Source of the DNA: Acidobacteriota bacterium
GTDB lineage: Bacteria > Acidobacteriota > Blastocatellia > RBC074
Reading direction: 5' to 3'
Length of the DNA stretch: 6,988 bases
Assembly (NCBI GenBank): GCA_013140935.1
Contig: JABFSD010000572.1
Location: 1 to 6,988 of the forward strand
Shown: one piece after another, positions 1 to 5,820 of the stretch
How positions within the stretch are numbered: the stretch's first letter is position 1
Layout of the letters: the number at the start of each line of letters is the position of its first letter
The notes under the pieces: generated by a model
What the model saw: only the letters and a program-made list of their open reading frames with translations
Database searches by the model: none
Told to the model about the DNA's origin: nothing
Program-made: the position numbers and the translations under genes

Positions 1-961
1 CCAGCAACGGCACGCGCGCCTGTTCGCCCGCCGCATAAATTTCGATGGGCGCTTTCGGGAAAAAGTAACCATCCACCGTGGGCGAAAAACGCGGCACGCC
101 CTGTTTGGCAGTCGCTTCAAGCAATTGATCAGCAGGTAGCGCGCGCAACGCGGCGAGCGAATCTTTGCCAACGGATTGCGCAAACTTGACGCCGTTCTGT
201 TCGACCTCGGTCAACGGAGCGGCGGGCAACGCGCCCATGATCGAACCGCTTTCGCCAATCGCTCCGGCGATCAGGCCTTTCGACAACGGCGACGCCATCT
301 GCGCGCTGACCGCAATCGAACCCGCCGATTCGCCCGCGATGGTTACGCGATTAGGGTCTCCGCCAAACGCGGCAATGTTTTGTTTGACCCACAACAACGC
401 CGCGCGTTGATCGAACAAAGCGTAATTGCCCGACGCTTTGTTCGGCGATTCTTTCGTCAGTTCGGGATGCGCCATAAAACCGAATACGCCAAGGCGATAG
501 TTCACCGTCAACGCGACGATACCTTTCTTCGCCATGCTCTCGCCATCGTAACGCGGCTCGGAACCATCGCCCGCCATGAAACCGCCGCCGAAAAAGTAAA
601 CCAGCACCGGCAGCTTTTCTCTTCCCGATTTTGTCGGCGTCCACACGTTGAGATAGAGACAATCTTCACTCATCCCGTTCGCGCGAAAGTTCATGTCGCC
701 GAAAAGATTGCGTTGCATACAACGCGCGCCGAACTTGTCAGCCTTGCGCACGCCTTCCCAGTTCTTGACGGGCTGCGGAATCTTCCAGCGCAAATCGCCT
801 GCCGGCGGAGCACCGAAAGGAAGACCTTTGAAGCTGCGCACGCCGGATTTTTCCAACACGCCTTCGACTGTGCCGTTCGCGGTTTTGACGCGGTCTTGCG
901 CCAACATCGTATTCGTCGCGGCAAGTAAGAGCGCCACTACTATGAAAAGGTTTTGTTTCAT
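1..961 (-). CDS. Secreted type-B carboxylesterase (alpha/beta hydrolase), N-terminal part, cut by window edge
   Basis: The 320 visible residues are the N-terminal two thirds of a carboxylesterase type B (COesterase family, usually about 500 residues), which hydrolyses carboxylic esters. Residues 1-21 are a signal peptide ending LAQ, so export is expected. The family landmarks appear in order: RSFKGLPFGAPP (42-53), C81 and C101 in SEDCLYLNVW (98-107), which can form the first disulfide, the oxyanion-hole motif GGGF (125-128), NYRLGVFGF (154-162), and the nucleophile elbow GESAG with Ser212. The reading stops inside the stretch VPLL, just before the catalytic acid, so that residue and the catalytic His lie outside the window. 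Three ATG codons stand in a row (967, 964, 961). AGGAAG at 970-975 is 8 nt from the third, so 961 is preferred, with 964 also possible. The substrate is unknown. The 5' leader is made of a tandem duplication. Confidence 0.93.
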   Translation of the reverse strand, partial: MKQNLFIVVALLLAATNTMLAQDRVKTANGTVEGVLEKSGVRSFKGLPFGAPPAGDLRWKIPQPVKNWEGVRKADKFGARCMQRNLFGDMNFRANGMSEDCLYLNVWTPTKSGREKLPVLVYFFGGGFMAGDGSEPRYDGESMAKKGIVALTVNYRLGVFGFMAHPELTKESPNKASGNYALFDQRAALLWVKQNIAAFGGDPNRVTIAGESAGSIAVSAQMASPLSKGLIAGAIGESGSIMGALPAAPLTEVEQNGVKFAQSVGKDSLAALRALPADQLLEATAKQGVPRFSPTVDGYFFPKAPIEIYAAGEQARVPLL

Positions 962-965
962 CATC

Positions 966-1079
966 ATCGCTTCCTGATTTGTTTGAAGACTGTGCTAATG
1001 CGGGAGACACCCGAGCCTCAGAGCAAAGCCATTCTTCATTCTCAATTCTCAATTCTTAGACAGAAGAGTCGGGTTCTCT
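966..1079. repeat. 114-bp direct tandem repeat, copy 1
   Basis: The first of two adjacent copies that I read as identical over 114 bp. It begins ATCGCTTCCTGATTTG and ends GGGTTCTCT. It touches the start-codon cluster of the carboxylesterase gene and contains that gene's ribosome binding site (AGGAAG on the minus strand, 970-975). Inside it lie a small CGGG-AGACA-CCCG hairpin (1001-1013) and heptamer repeats of the type ATTCTCA near its right end. Its length is a multiple of three, which keeps a spurious reading frame open through both copies. Confidence 0.95.
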
Positions 1080-1193
1080 ATCGCTTCCTGATTTGTTTGA
1101 AGACTGTGCTAATGCGGGAGACACCCGAGCCTCAGAGCAAAGCCATTCTTCATTCTCAATTCTCAATTCTTAGACAGAAGAGTCGGGTTCTCT
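1080..1193. repeat. 114-bp direct tandem repeat, copy 2
   Basis: The second copy, directly abutting copy 1, with no difference seen over 114 bp. Its duplicated AGGAAG (1084-1089) no longer precedes an ATG: the bases that follow on the minus strand read CGATAGAG. The right end of this copy forms the left arm of the inverted repeat 1142-1227. Perfect identity suggests a recent duplication, or an assembly artefact. Confidence 0.95.
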
Positions 1194-1227
1194 GTCTAAG
1201 AATTGAGAATTGAGAATTGAGAATGGC
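1142..1227. repeat. Long inverted repeat built of TTGAGAA heptamers
   Basis: Arms 1152-1178 and 1191-1217 are perfectly complementary over 27 bp around a 12-nt loop (1179-1190). After two non-Watson-Crick positions (one can be a G-U pair in RNA), pairing resumes for 8 bp (1142-1149 with 1220-1227). The arms carry the heptamer TTGAGAA, about two units on the left and three on the right. It lies just after the CE1 esterase stop (1264), so its transcript would end in or run through a strong stem-loop. No T-tract follows on the minus strand, so it is not a classical intrinsic terminator. Together with the two 114-bp copies it fills almost all of the 302-bp gap between the two esterase genes. I see no convincing sigma-70 promoter in that gap. 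Confidence 0.85.
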
Positions 1228-1263
1228 GGCAATTCAATGTTTGCTATCGCCTGAGTTACATGA

Positions 1264-2433
1264 TTATTTGCCGCTGGTCTGAAACAGTTTCGGCGCGAAC
1301 GCATTGAGATACTGCCGCCAGTTGATCCACGTATGCGCGCCGCCTGTGACATTGAATTCGTGCTTGATGCCGCTCTTATTCAACAGCTCATCCAGATTCT
1401 TAGAGCCGTTGATCGCCAGCGTATCTTTCTCGCCGCAACTGACCGAGAACAATTTGAGTTGCCCATTCACCTTCGCCGACGCGCCGAGAAAGGCTGCGCT
1501 GCGTTGGGTGAAATCAGCCGACGTTTGCGGATTGACGCCCGCGCTCCACACGCCGACATAAGAAAATTGGTCGGTATGGTTGGTGACGAGGCGCAGCGTT
1601 TGCCCGCCGCCCATCGAAAGCCCGGCAAGCGCACGGTTTGCGCTGCCCGCCACGACGCGATAACTCTTCTCGACGAACGGCACGATGTCTTTGAGCAATT
1701 CGTTGCTAAAACGTTCTTGAAACGCCGCATTCGCCGCCGGATCAGGCGGAGCGCCCGGCACGAAATTCGGACGCGGCAAGCTGCCGTTGGGCATCACCAC
1801 GATCATCGGCTTCGCTTTTTTTGCGGCGATCAAATTGTCGAGAATGAATCCGGCGCGACCAATCGTAGACCAACCCGAATCTTCATCGCCGCCGCCGTGC
1901 AGCAAATAAAACACCGGATATTTCGCGTTGCCCGCCTCGTAACCCGGCGGAAAGTAAACGTGCAAACGGCGCTGTTCGTTCATCGTCGAAGACTGATACC
2001 ACACCTTGCGAATCTCGCCGTGCGGTACGGCTTGCAAGTCTTGAAAGGCTGCGCCCGCACCGCTCACCAAAAACATATTGTCCAAACTGGTGGTGCCCTG
2101 TTTGATCATCGCGTTTTTCGGATCAAGCGTACGCACGCCGTCCACGGTGAACGAGTAACTGTAAAAATCCGCTGGCAATGGGCCTACGGTGAGCGACCAT
2201 ACGCCTTGCTCGTCTTTGGTCAGCTTGCCGCCTGCGCCCAAGCCTTGCGAAATCCAATCGCCGCCAACGCTGACTTCGCTCGCTTTCGGCGCGTAAAGCC
2301 GAAAGACCACGCGGCCATCGCTCAACACTTCGGGCGACTTGAGCGTATCGTTCGGCGTTGGCGGTCGCTGCGGTTGTTGCGCATACGCCACCGACGCCAT
2401 CAGAAGCAGCCCTGCCATAATGTATCTATTCAT
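1264..2433 (-). CDS. Secreted CE1-type esterase (Esterase_D family) with N-terminal E-set/CBM48-like domain
   Basis: The 389-residue protein is predicted to be an exported serine esterase of the PF00756 type (feruloyl / acetylxylan / enterochelin-esterase-like). Residues 1-18 are a signal peptide ([18 protein letters not shown]), followed by a Pro-rich linker. Residues about 35-122 look like an immunoglobulin-type E-set/CBM48 domain ([19 protein letters not shown]). The catalytic domain is about 140-385, with [12 protein letters not shown] at 177-188, nucleophile Ser273 in GLSMGG, Asp337 in GEKD and His367 in GGAHTW as the likely triad. Start 2433 is chosen because GAGGAG lies 8 nt upstream. 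An in-frame extension to 2508 would overlap ligK and put the signal peptide inside the protein. It begins 43 bp after the ligK stop, so co-transcription is likely. The substrate is not provable from sequence: esters of hydroxycinnamic or gallic acid are plausible, acetyl esters or siderophores are alternatives. Confidence 0.9.
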   Translation of the reverse strand: MNRYIMAGLLLMASVAYAQQPQRPPTPNDTLKSPEVLSDGRVVFRLYAPKASEVSVGGDWISQGLGAGGKLTKDEQGVWSLTVGPLPADFYSYSFTVDGVRTLDPKNAMIKQGTTSLDNMFLVSGAGAAFQDLQAVPHGEIRKVWYQSSTMNEQRRLHVYFPPGYEAGNAKYPVFYLLHGGGDEDSGWSTIGRAGFILDNLIAAKKAKPMIVVMPNGSLPRPNFVPGAPPDPAANAAFQERFSNELLKDIVPFVEKSYRVVAGSANRALAGLSMGGGQTLRLVTNHTDQFSYVGVWSAGVNPQTSADFTQRSAAFLGASAKVNGQLKLFSVSCGEKDTLAINGSKNLDELLNKSGIKHEFNVTGGAHTWINWRQYLNAFAPKLFQTSGK

Positions 2434-2476
2434 CACTGTGTCTCCTCGTAAAAGTGGTAACTGGAATGCGTGATGT

Positions 2477-3157
2477 TTATTCATCCACGTATTCAACACC
2501 CATCTCAATCAGCTTCGCGCGCAAGCCCTGAAAGTTCACGCCGTATTCACCAGCTTTCAAGCGCGCACGCACTTGTTCTTCCCTTTCGACACGCTCTTGT
2601 CCGATGCGCGCGACTTCAGCGGCGTGTTCGCGCGGAACGATGACGACGCCGTCAGTGTCACCGACCACGACATCGCCGGGACGCACGGTAACGCCTGCGC
2701 AAACAATCTCGACGTTCACCGAACCCGGCACGGCCTTGAGCGGCCCTTGCGCCGAAATCGCTTTGGCCCACACGGGAAAACCCATCGTCGTGAGTTCGGC
2801 GACGTCGCGTATGCCCGCGTCTACGATCAAGCCGCGAATGTTGTGGGTTTGGCACGAAGTCCCCATCAGTTCGCCGAACATCCCACAAGTTGAGGACGAA
2901 GTCGTCGCGACAATCAGCACGTCACCGGGCTGACAGATTTCAATCGCGGCGTGAATCATGATGTTGTCGCCGGGGTGGCATAAAACTGTTATAGCAGAAC
3001 CGGCGACGCGCGCCGTCGGGTAAATTGGACGCATATAAGGCTGCATCAACCCGGTGCGTTCTTGCGCTTCTGAAACAGTCGCAGAACCTTGCGCGCCCAA
3101 TGCTTCGATCAACGCAGCATCGGCGCGTTGAATGTTTCTGATGACGACGTTTTTCAT
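2477..3157 (-). CDS. ligK: 4-carboxy-4-hydroxy-2-oxoadipate (CHA) aldolase / oxaloacetate decarboxylase, RraA fold
   Basis: The 226-residue protein has the class II, divalent-metal CHA aldolase form (LigK/GalC/ProA, EC 4.1.3.17). It should cleave CHA to pyruvate and oxaloacetate in the cytosol, the last step of the gallate and protocatechuate 4,5-cleavage pathways. Visible signatures are the N-terminus [23 protein letters not shown] (41-46), [12 protein letters not shown] (62-73), GELMG (95-99), the active-site stretch DAGIRD (113-118) whose Arg117/Asp118 match the substrate- and metal-binding pair of the family, GFPVWAK (126-132) and [10 protein letters not shown] (166-175). The C-terminal helix ([10 protein letters not shown]) is also typical of true CHA aldolases rather than the shorter RNase E inhibitor RraA. 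The ATG at 3157 overlaps the galB stop as ATGA, with AGGAG 8 nt upstream, implying translational coupling. Older annotations call this fold 'dimethylmenaquinone methyltransferase-like', which I reject. Confidence 0.85.
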   Translation of the reverse strand: MKNVVIRNIQRADAALIEALGAQGSATVSEAQERTGLMQPYMRPIYPTARVAGSAITVLCHPGDNIMIHAAIEICQPGDVLIVATTSSSTCGMFGELMGTSCQTHNIRGLIVDAGIRDVAELTTMGFPVWAKAISAQGPLKAVPGSVNVEIVCAGVTVRPGDVVVGDTDGVVIVPREHAAEVARIGQERVEREEQVRARLKAGEYGVNFQGLRAKLIEMGVEYVDE

Positions 3158-3882
3158 GAGATCGGCTCCTGTGTGACTTGCGGATAAACGCGCTGAAAGG
3201 CTTCGGCATAAACAATCGCGGGATTGCCCGAATTGCGTCCGCCCTGCGTGCCGCGCCGCTTGGCGACGTCGGTGTAGTAATTCCACAAATGCACTTGCGC
3301 ATCCATGCAATGCATTGCTTTGACCTTCGTCTCGAACACGGGCGTGATGTCCAGGATCACGTCGGGCGTGAACTGGCACATCTCGGTTTGATGCGGTTCG
3401 AAATAAAACACGGGCGGAGCGCCCAGAGACCCGTGTTCGCTCGGATAGCCCATCGCCTGCGCATAGACACGCGCATTCATCGTGAGTTTTGAGGTTTCGA
3501 CGTGATCGCCGTTGTAAGGGTCAACCGGCGTATGCGTCATCACGCACGTCGGCTGATAGCTGCGAAATTCCTGCACTAAGTCTTCGGTCAGTTGCGGCGT
3601 AACGCCCAACGGATAATCGCCTACGTTAAAGCAACGAATCTCAGCGCCCAGCGTTTCTGCGGCGGCAACAGCTTCGGCGTGACGAATCTTTTTTACCTGT
3701 TCAATCGTCATGCCCTCTTTCTTCCACAATCCTTGCGACTCGCCGCGTTCGCCGTAAGACAAACACAGCACGCGCACCCGCGCCCCACGCGAAGCGTAGA
3801 GCGCAATCGCTCCGCCCGCGCGCCAGACGAAATCAGCGGCATGCGCGCTGACGACTAACAATCTTTCTTTCTCCCAGCTCAT
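3154..3882 (-). CDS. galB: 4-oxalomesaconate hydratase, PIG-L/LmbE-fold zinc protein
   Basis: The 242-residue PIG-L superfamily protein strongly resembles Pseudomonas putida GalB, the hydratase that converts 4-carboxy-2-hydroxymuconate / 4-oxalomesaconate to CHA (EC 4.2.1.83). The zinc motif, normally PHPDD in deacetylases, reads AHAAD here (13-17). His14 and Asp17 remain as metal ligands while the deacetylase general-base Asp is Ala16, as expected for a hydratase. Other hallmarks are DFVWRAGGAIAL (17-28), LSYGERGES (41-49), GDYPL (88-92), DPYNGDH (121-127) with His127 as a possible third zinc ligand, PPVFYFEPHQ (156-165) and YAEAFQRVYPQVT (225-237). GAGG is 6 nt before the ATG. Its stop overlaps the ligK start, so the enzyme for the next reaction is translated from the same message. 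A deacetylase role on sugars is unlikely given the motif change and the partner gene. Confidence 0.85.
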   Translation of the reverse strand: MSWEKERLLVVSAHAADFVWRAGGAIALYASRGARVRVLCLSYGERGESQGLWKKEGMTIEQVKKIRHAEAVAAAETLGAEIRCFNVGDYPLGVTPQLTEDLVQEFRSYQPTCVMTHTPVDPYNGDHVETSKLTMNARVYAQAMGYPSEHGSLGAPPVFYFEPHQTEMCQFTPDVILDITPVFETKVKAMHCMDAQVHLWNYYTDVAKRRGTQGGRNSGNPAIVYAEAFQRVYPQVTQEPIS

Positions 3883-3912
3883 TCTTTTCCTCTTAAATCT
3901 GCCATATCAGTT

Positions 3913-3977
3913 TGAGACAGGACGCACCGTTGAGAGTACCGCCTTTAGGCGGTACTCTCAACGGTGCGTCTGTCTCA
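3913..3977. repeat. Near-perfect palindrome (30-bp stem, 4-nt loop) inside the operon
   Basis: Arms 3921-3943 and 3948-3970 pair perfectly over 23 bp around a TTTA loop. After a single unpaired G at 3920, another 7 bp pair (3913-3919 with 3971-3977). The core reads GTACCGCC-TTTA-GGCGGTAC. It fills most of the 103-bp gap between the DUF6282 stop and the galB start. No T-run follows on the minus strand, so it is probably not a simple terminator. A REP/MITE-like dispersed element, or an RNA stem tuning expression of the downstream genes, fits better. Confidence 0.9.
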
Positions 3978-3985
3978 GTGAATCA

Positions 3986-4909
3986 TTAGTGAATTAGGCC
4001 CGACGGAATCGTCACCGCCATGTGATGAACTTCCGCAACGGTATAGCCCGCGTCCAGGAAGCGTTGCGCAAACATCGCAAAGCCTTCCGCTACGGGCGGG
4101 TTCGTCTTCTGTCCCAAGTCGGTCGCCAGCATCGAACGCTCAATGCCGGTCGTGCGAATGTTGGCGTACACCGATTCCCACGTCGCCTTGTTGGTGTGAT
4201 AAGTCGTGAAGCAATGTTCGATGATCGCGCCCAAATCGGCGAGTTCGCGTTGCTCTTCGCCCGTCAAATTTTGTGAGGGAAATTCGGCGTGCGTGACGAT
4301 GATGCGTTTGATGCCAGACTCGCGCGCGGCCTTCACCAGCGGAAAAATCTCGTGCCGCCCCAAATGTCCCGTCGCCAAAATCATGTCGTGTTTGGCGATG
4401 AGTTCGAGGCACTGGCGCGTGTCTTCATTGATCTTGCCTGCATCATCCAACACGGTCATGGGCGGACGAGTAATGCCCGCTGCCGCAATCTCGCGTTGAA
4501 TCTTCGCCCAGAAAGGCAGCTTGACGTTGGGTCCATCTAAACGACCAGCGGTTTCGTTCGCGGCGTCAACGGTAGGAAACCAGACGATCTTGTTGCCTGA
4601 ACGTCCGGCGATTTCGACAGCGACGGGGTTCAGACCGCCTACGCTATGGTTGAGCGCGATTGCGCCATAAGCCTCGATGCCCGGCACACATTTGGTCACC
4701 ACCTGCGCGCGTTCGGCGGTCGGGATGTAATGCGACTTCAAGACGAAGCCTTTCATGCCGCGAGCGAGAAAATCGTGCGCCAGGTCTACGTCGTCAATGC
4801 GGCGTTCGATCACGTCGGGCGCGACGTGAATTTGCAGGTCATAAGCGCCCTGCAAGGCTTCCCAAGCGGCATCCGTTACGGGCGTAACCGCGTCATCGTG
4901 TTCACTCAT
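3986..4909 (-). CDS. DUF6282-like putative metal-dependent hydrolase (amidohydrolase/PHP-like TIM barrel)
   Basis: The 307-residue soluble protein has no signal peptide. I recognise it as resembling the uncharacterised DUF6282 family. The spacing of histidines and acids suggests an amidohydrolase-like barrel: DLQIHVAPD (24-32), LKSHY (57-61), LNHSVGG (86-92), TGHLGRHE (180-187), THAEFPS (206-212) and TDLGQ (263-267). These could provide metal ligands His28, Lys58 or His60, His182, His207 and Asp264. Residue 26 is Gln where an HxH pair would have its first His. The ATG at 4909 has AAGGAA about 6 nt upstream. The in-frame extension to 5020 runs through the promoter and is rejected. A second stop (TGA) follows the TAA. 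It is the first gene of the operon with galB and ligK, so a cytosolic hydrolysis or lactone-opening step on an aromatic-ring-cleavage intermediate is a reasonable guess, not a demonstrated function. Confidence 0.75.
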   Translation of the reverse strand: MSEHDDAVTPVTDAAWEALQGAYDLQIHVAPDVIERRIDDVDLAHDFLARGMKGFVLKSHYIPTAERAQVVTKCVPGIEAYGAIALNHSVGGLNPVAVEIAGRSGNKIVWFPTVDAANETAGRLDGPNVKLPFWAKIQREIAAAGITRPPMTVLDDAGKINEDTRQCLELIAKHDMILATGHLGRHEIFPLVKAARESGIKRIIVTHAEFPSQNLTGEEQRELADLGAIIEHCFTTYHTNKATWESVYANIRTTGIERSMLATDLGQKTNPPVAEGFAMFAQRFLDAGYTVAEVHHMAVTIPSGLIH

Positions 4910-4933
4910 CTGGTTTTCCTTATTGATTTGGTT

Positions 4934-4945
4934 GTCAGAACTGAC
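4934..4945. promoter_or_regulatory. Candidate operator GTCAG-AA-CTGAC at the operon transcription start
   Basis: This is a perfect 5-bp inverted repeat with a 2-bp spacer, 7 bp downstream of the predicted -10 of the minus-strand operon. Short palindromes at this place are typical GntR/FCD repressor sites. Binding by the divergent regulator is inferred from position only. Confidence 0.4.
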
Positions 4946-4950
4946 GCGCG

Positions 4951-4988
4951 CAGTATGCTGTCGGTTACAAATTGCGTCAAGCATACTG
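4951..4988. promoter_or_regulatory. Inverted CAGTATGCT / AGCATACTG pair flanking the operon promoter
   Basis: Two perfect 9-bp inverted half-sites (4951-4959 and 4980-4988) are separated by 20 bp. The first covers the -10 of the operon promoter and the second touches the outer edge of its -35. A further GCATACT is found at the -10 of the divergent regulator gene (5047-5053). This could be a regulator binding array. Part of the similarity may simply reflect the shared -10 hexamer. Confidence 0.4.
4952..4980 (-). promoter_or_regulatory. Sigma-70-like promoter of the DUF6282-galB-ligK operon
   Basis: On the minus strand a TTGACG -35 (4975-4980) is followed by a 17-bp spacer and a CATACT -10 (4952-4957). 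Transcription would start near 4945, giving a leader of roughly 36 nt before the ATG at 4909. The -35 matches 5 of 6 and the -10 matches 4 of 6 consensus bases, with ideal spacing. Confidence 0.65.
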
Positions 4989-5024
4989 ATATAGCAGATT
5001 TTCGGTGCGGCGAAGTTCAAATTC

Positions 5025-5053
5025 TTGACACCCTTCGACTACCTCGGCATACT
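5025..5053 (+). promoter_or_regulatory. Sigma-70-like promoter of the GntR regulator gene
   Basis: A perfect TTGACA -35 (5025-5030), a 17-bp spacer and a CATACT -10 (5048-5053) place the transcription start near 5060, about 45 nt before the ATG at 5106. The TTG of this -35 is therefore not a start codon. The element has the same spacing and -10 as the divergent operon promoter. Confidence 0.7.
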
Positions 5054-5105
5054 CCGCCGCGTTCGATCAACCTATTCAGCAAAGGAATTGCCCAAAGGAC
5101 TCGTA

Positions 5106-5813
5106 ATGAAAGAGACTCTCGCAACTGCCAGTTTATCGGCTGAAGCCTATATTATTTTGCGCGAACGGATTTTGCGCGGCGAACTGCCCATCGGTCAGGT
5201 CGTCTCGCGCCGCAAGATCGCCGTGGAACTCGGCATGAGCATGTTGCCCGTGTCAGAAGCCTTGCAGCGGCTCGAACTGGAAGGTTTGCTCGAAAGCCGC
5301 CCGCGCGCCGGCACGCGGGTGAAGATTCCGACCGAAGACGAAGTGCGCGGTCATTACGTCGTGCGCGAAGCCCTGGAAGTGCAAGCCGCGAAACTTTTTG
5401 CCGAAGTCGCTTCGGCGTCAGAACGCGCCGAATTACAAAAGCTGGCCGCGCGCGTAGACGCCCTTTCTACCAAAACCGGGAAAGATCGTTTTCTATATTT
5501 GAGCCTGCACGAAAAGCTGCATCGCCGCATTGCCGAAGGCGGGCATTGCCAGCCTCTGTGTGATGCGATTGAAAAGAATCAGGTGCTGGCTTCGACCTGG
5601 CTTTGTGTTCCCCGCCCTAAAACCACGGATGAACCGCCGCGCCGCCATCAAGACCTCGCCGCGATCCTGTGCAACGAAAGCTCTAAAACCGCCGCTGAAG
5701 CGATGCGCAAACACGTACAGAACGCGCTGAAAAATACGCTGGCGCGATTGGAGTCTTACTTCCAAATTCGTGAAACCGGCAAGAGCGTATTTGCCCGCAG
5801 CGTCAAACACTAG
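5106..5813 (+). CDS. GntR-family transcriptional regulator, FadR/FCD subfamily
   Basis: The 235-residue DNA-binding regulator has a winged helix-turn-helix at about 8-75 (AYIILRERILRGELPIGQ, then RRKIAVELGMSMLPVSEALQRLELEGLL and the wing RAGTRV). It is followed by an all-helical FCD ligand-binding domain at about 80-215. Candidate metal/ligand residues are His135 or His139 in LSLHEKLHRR, His181 in RRHQDL and His203 in MRKHVQN. Such regulators usually bind a small organic acid and repress nearby catabolic genes. Divergence from the DUF6282-galB-ligK operon makes a pathway intermediate the likely effector (inference). The ATG at 5106 is chosen because AAAGGA stands 6 nt upstream. The in-frame TTG at 5025 belongs to the -35 box. 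The last 20 or so residues beyond the FCD domain have no recognisable feature. The stop is 7 bp from the stop of the convergent gene. Confidence 0.9.
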   Translation: MKETLATASLSAEAYIILRERILRGELPIGQVVSRRKIAVELGMSMLPVSEALQRLELEGLLESRPRAGTRVKIPTEDEVRGHYVVREALEVQAAKLFAEVASASERAELQKLAARVDALSTKTGKDRFLYLSLHEKLHRRIAEGGHCQPLCDAIEKNQVLASTWLCVPRPKTTDEPPRRHQDLAAILCNESSKTAAEAMRKHVQNALKNTLARLESYFQIRETGKSVFARSVKH

Positions 5814-5820
5814 CGCCGAC

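Noticed and set aside
176..928. Open frame (250 codons) on the plus strand opposite the carboxylesterase
   Set aside because: Antisense shadow: the minus-strand frame encodes all the type-B carboxylesterase motifs without interruption.
953..1213. Small ORF reading through both 114-bp repeats with a repeated peptide
   Set aside because: The frame stays open only because the repeat length is a multiple of three. There is no ribosome binding site or domain, and it overlaps the real start of the carboxylesterase.
966..1227. CRISPR array or riboswitch in the repeat region
   Set aside because: There are only two 114-bp units with no unique spacers between them, and no cas gene or recognised riboswitch consensus. 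It is a tandem duplication plus a hairpin.
1142..1227. Intrinsic terminator of the CE1 esterase gene
   Set aside because: The stem is AT-rich and heptamer-built, and no T-tract follows on the transcribed strand. Some termination or processing cannot be excluded.
1333..2451. Long open frame (372 codons) on the plus strand opposite the CE1 esterase
   Set aside because: It is Arg/His-rich and lacks any recognisable motif, as expected for a shadow of a GC-rich gene. The minus strand carries a clear signal peptide, catalytic triad and ribosome binding site.
2477..3379. Extended 300-residue version of the ligK gene
   Set aside because: The extra 74 residues overlap galB in another frame and are low-quality sequence. 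The ATG at 3157 has AGGAG at ideal spacing and the family N-terminus.
5025..5813. Upstream TTG start for the GntR regulator
   Set aside because: That TTG is the first half of a perfect -35 box, with a matching -10 downstream. The ATG at 5106 has its own ribosome binding site.
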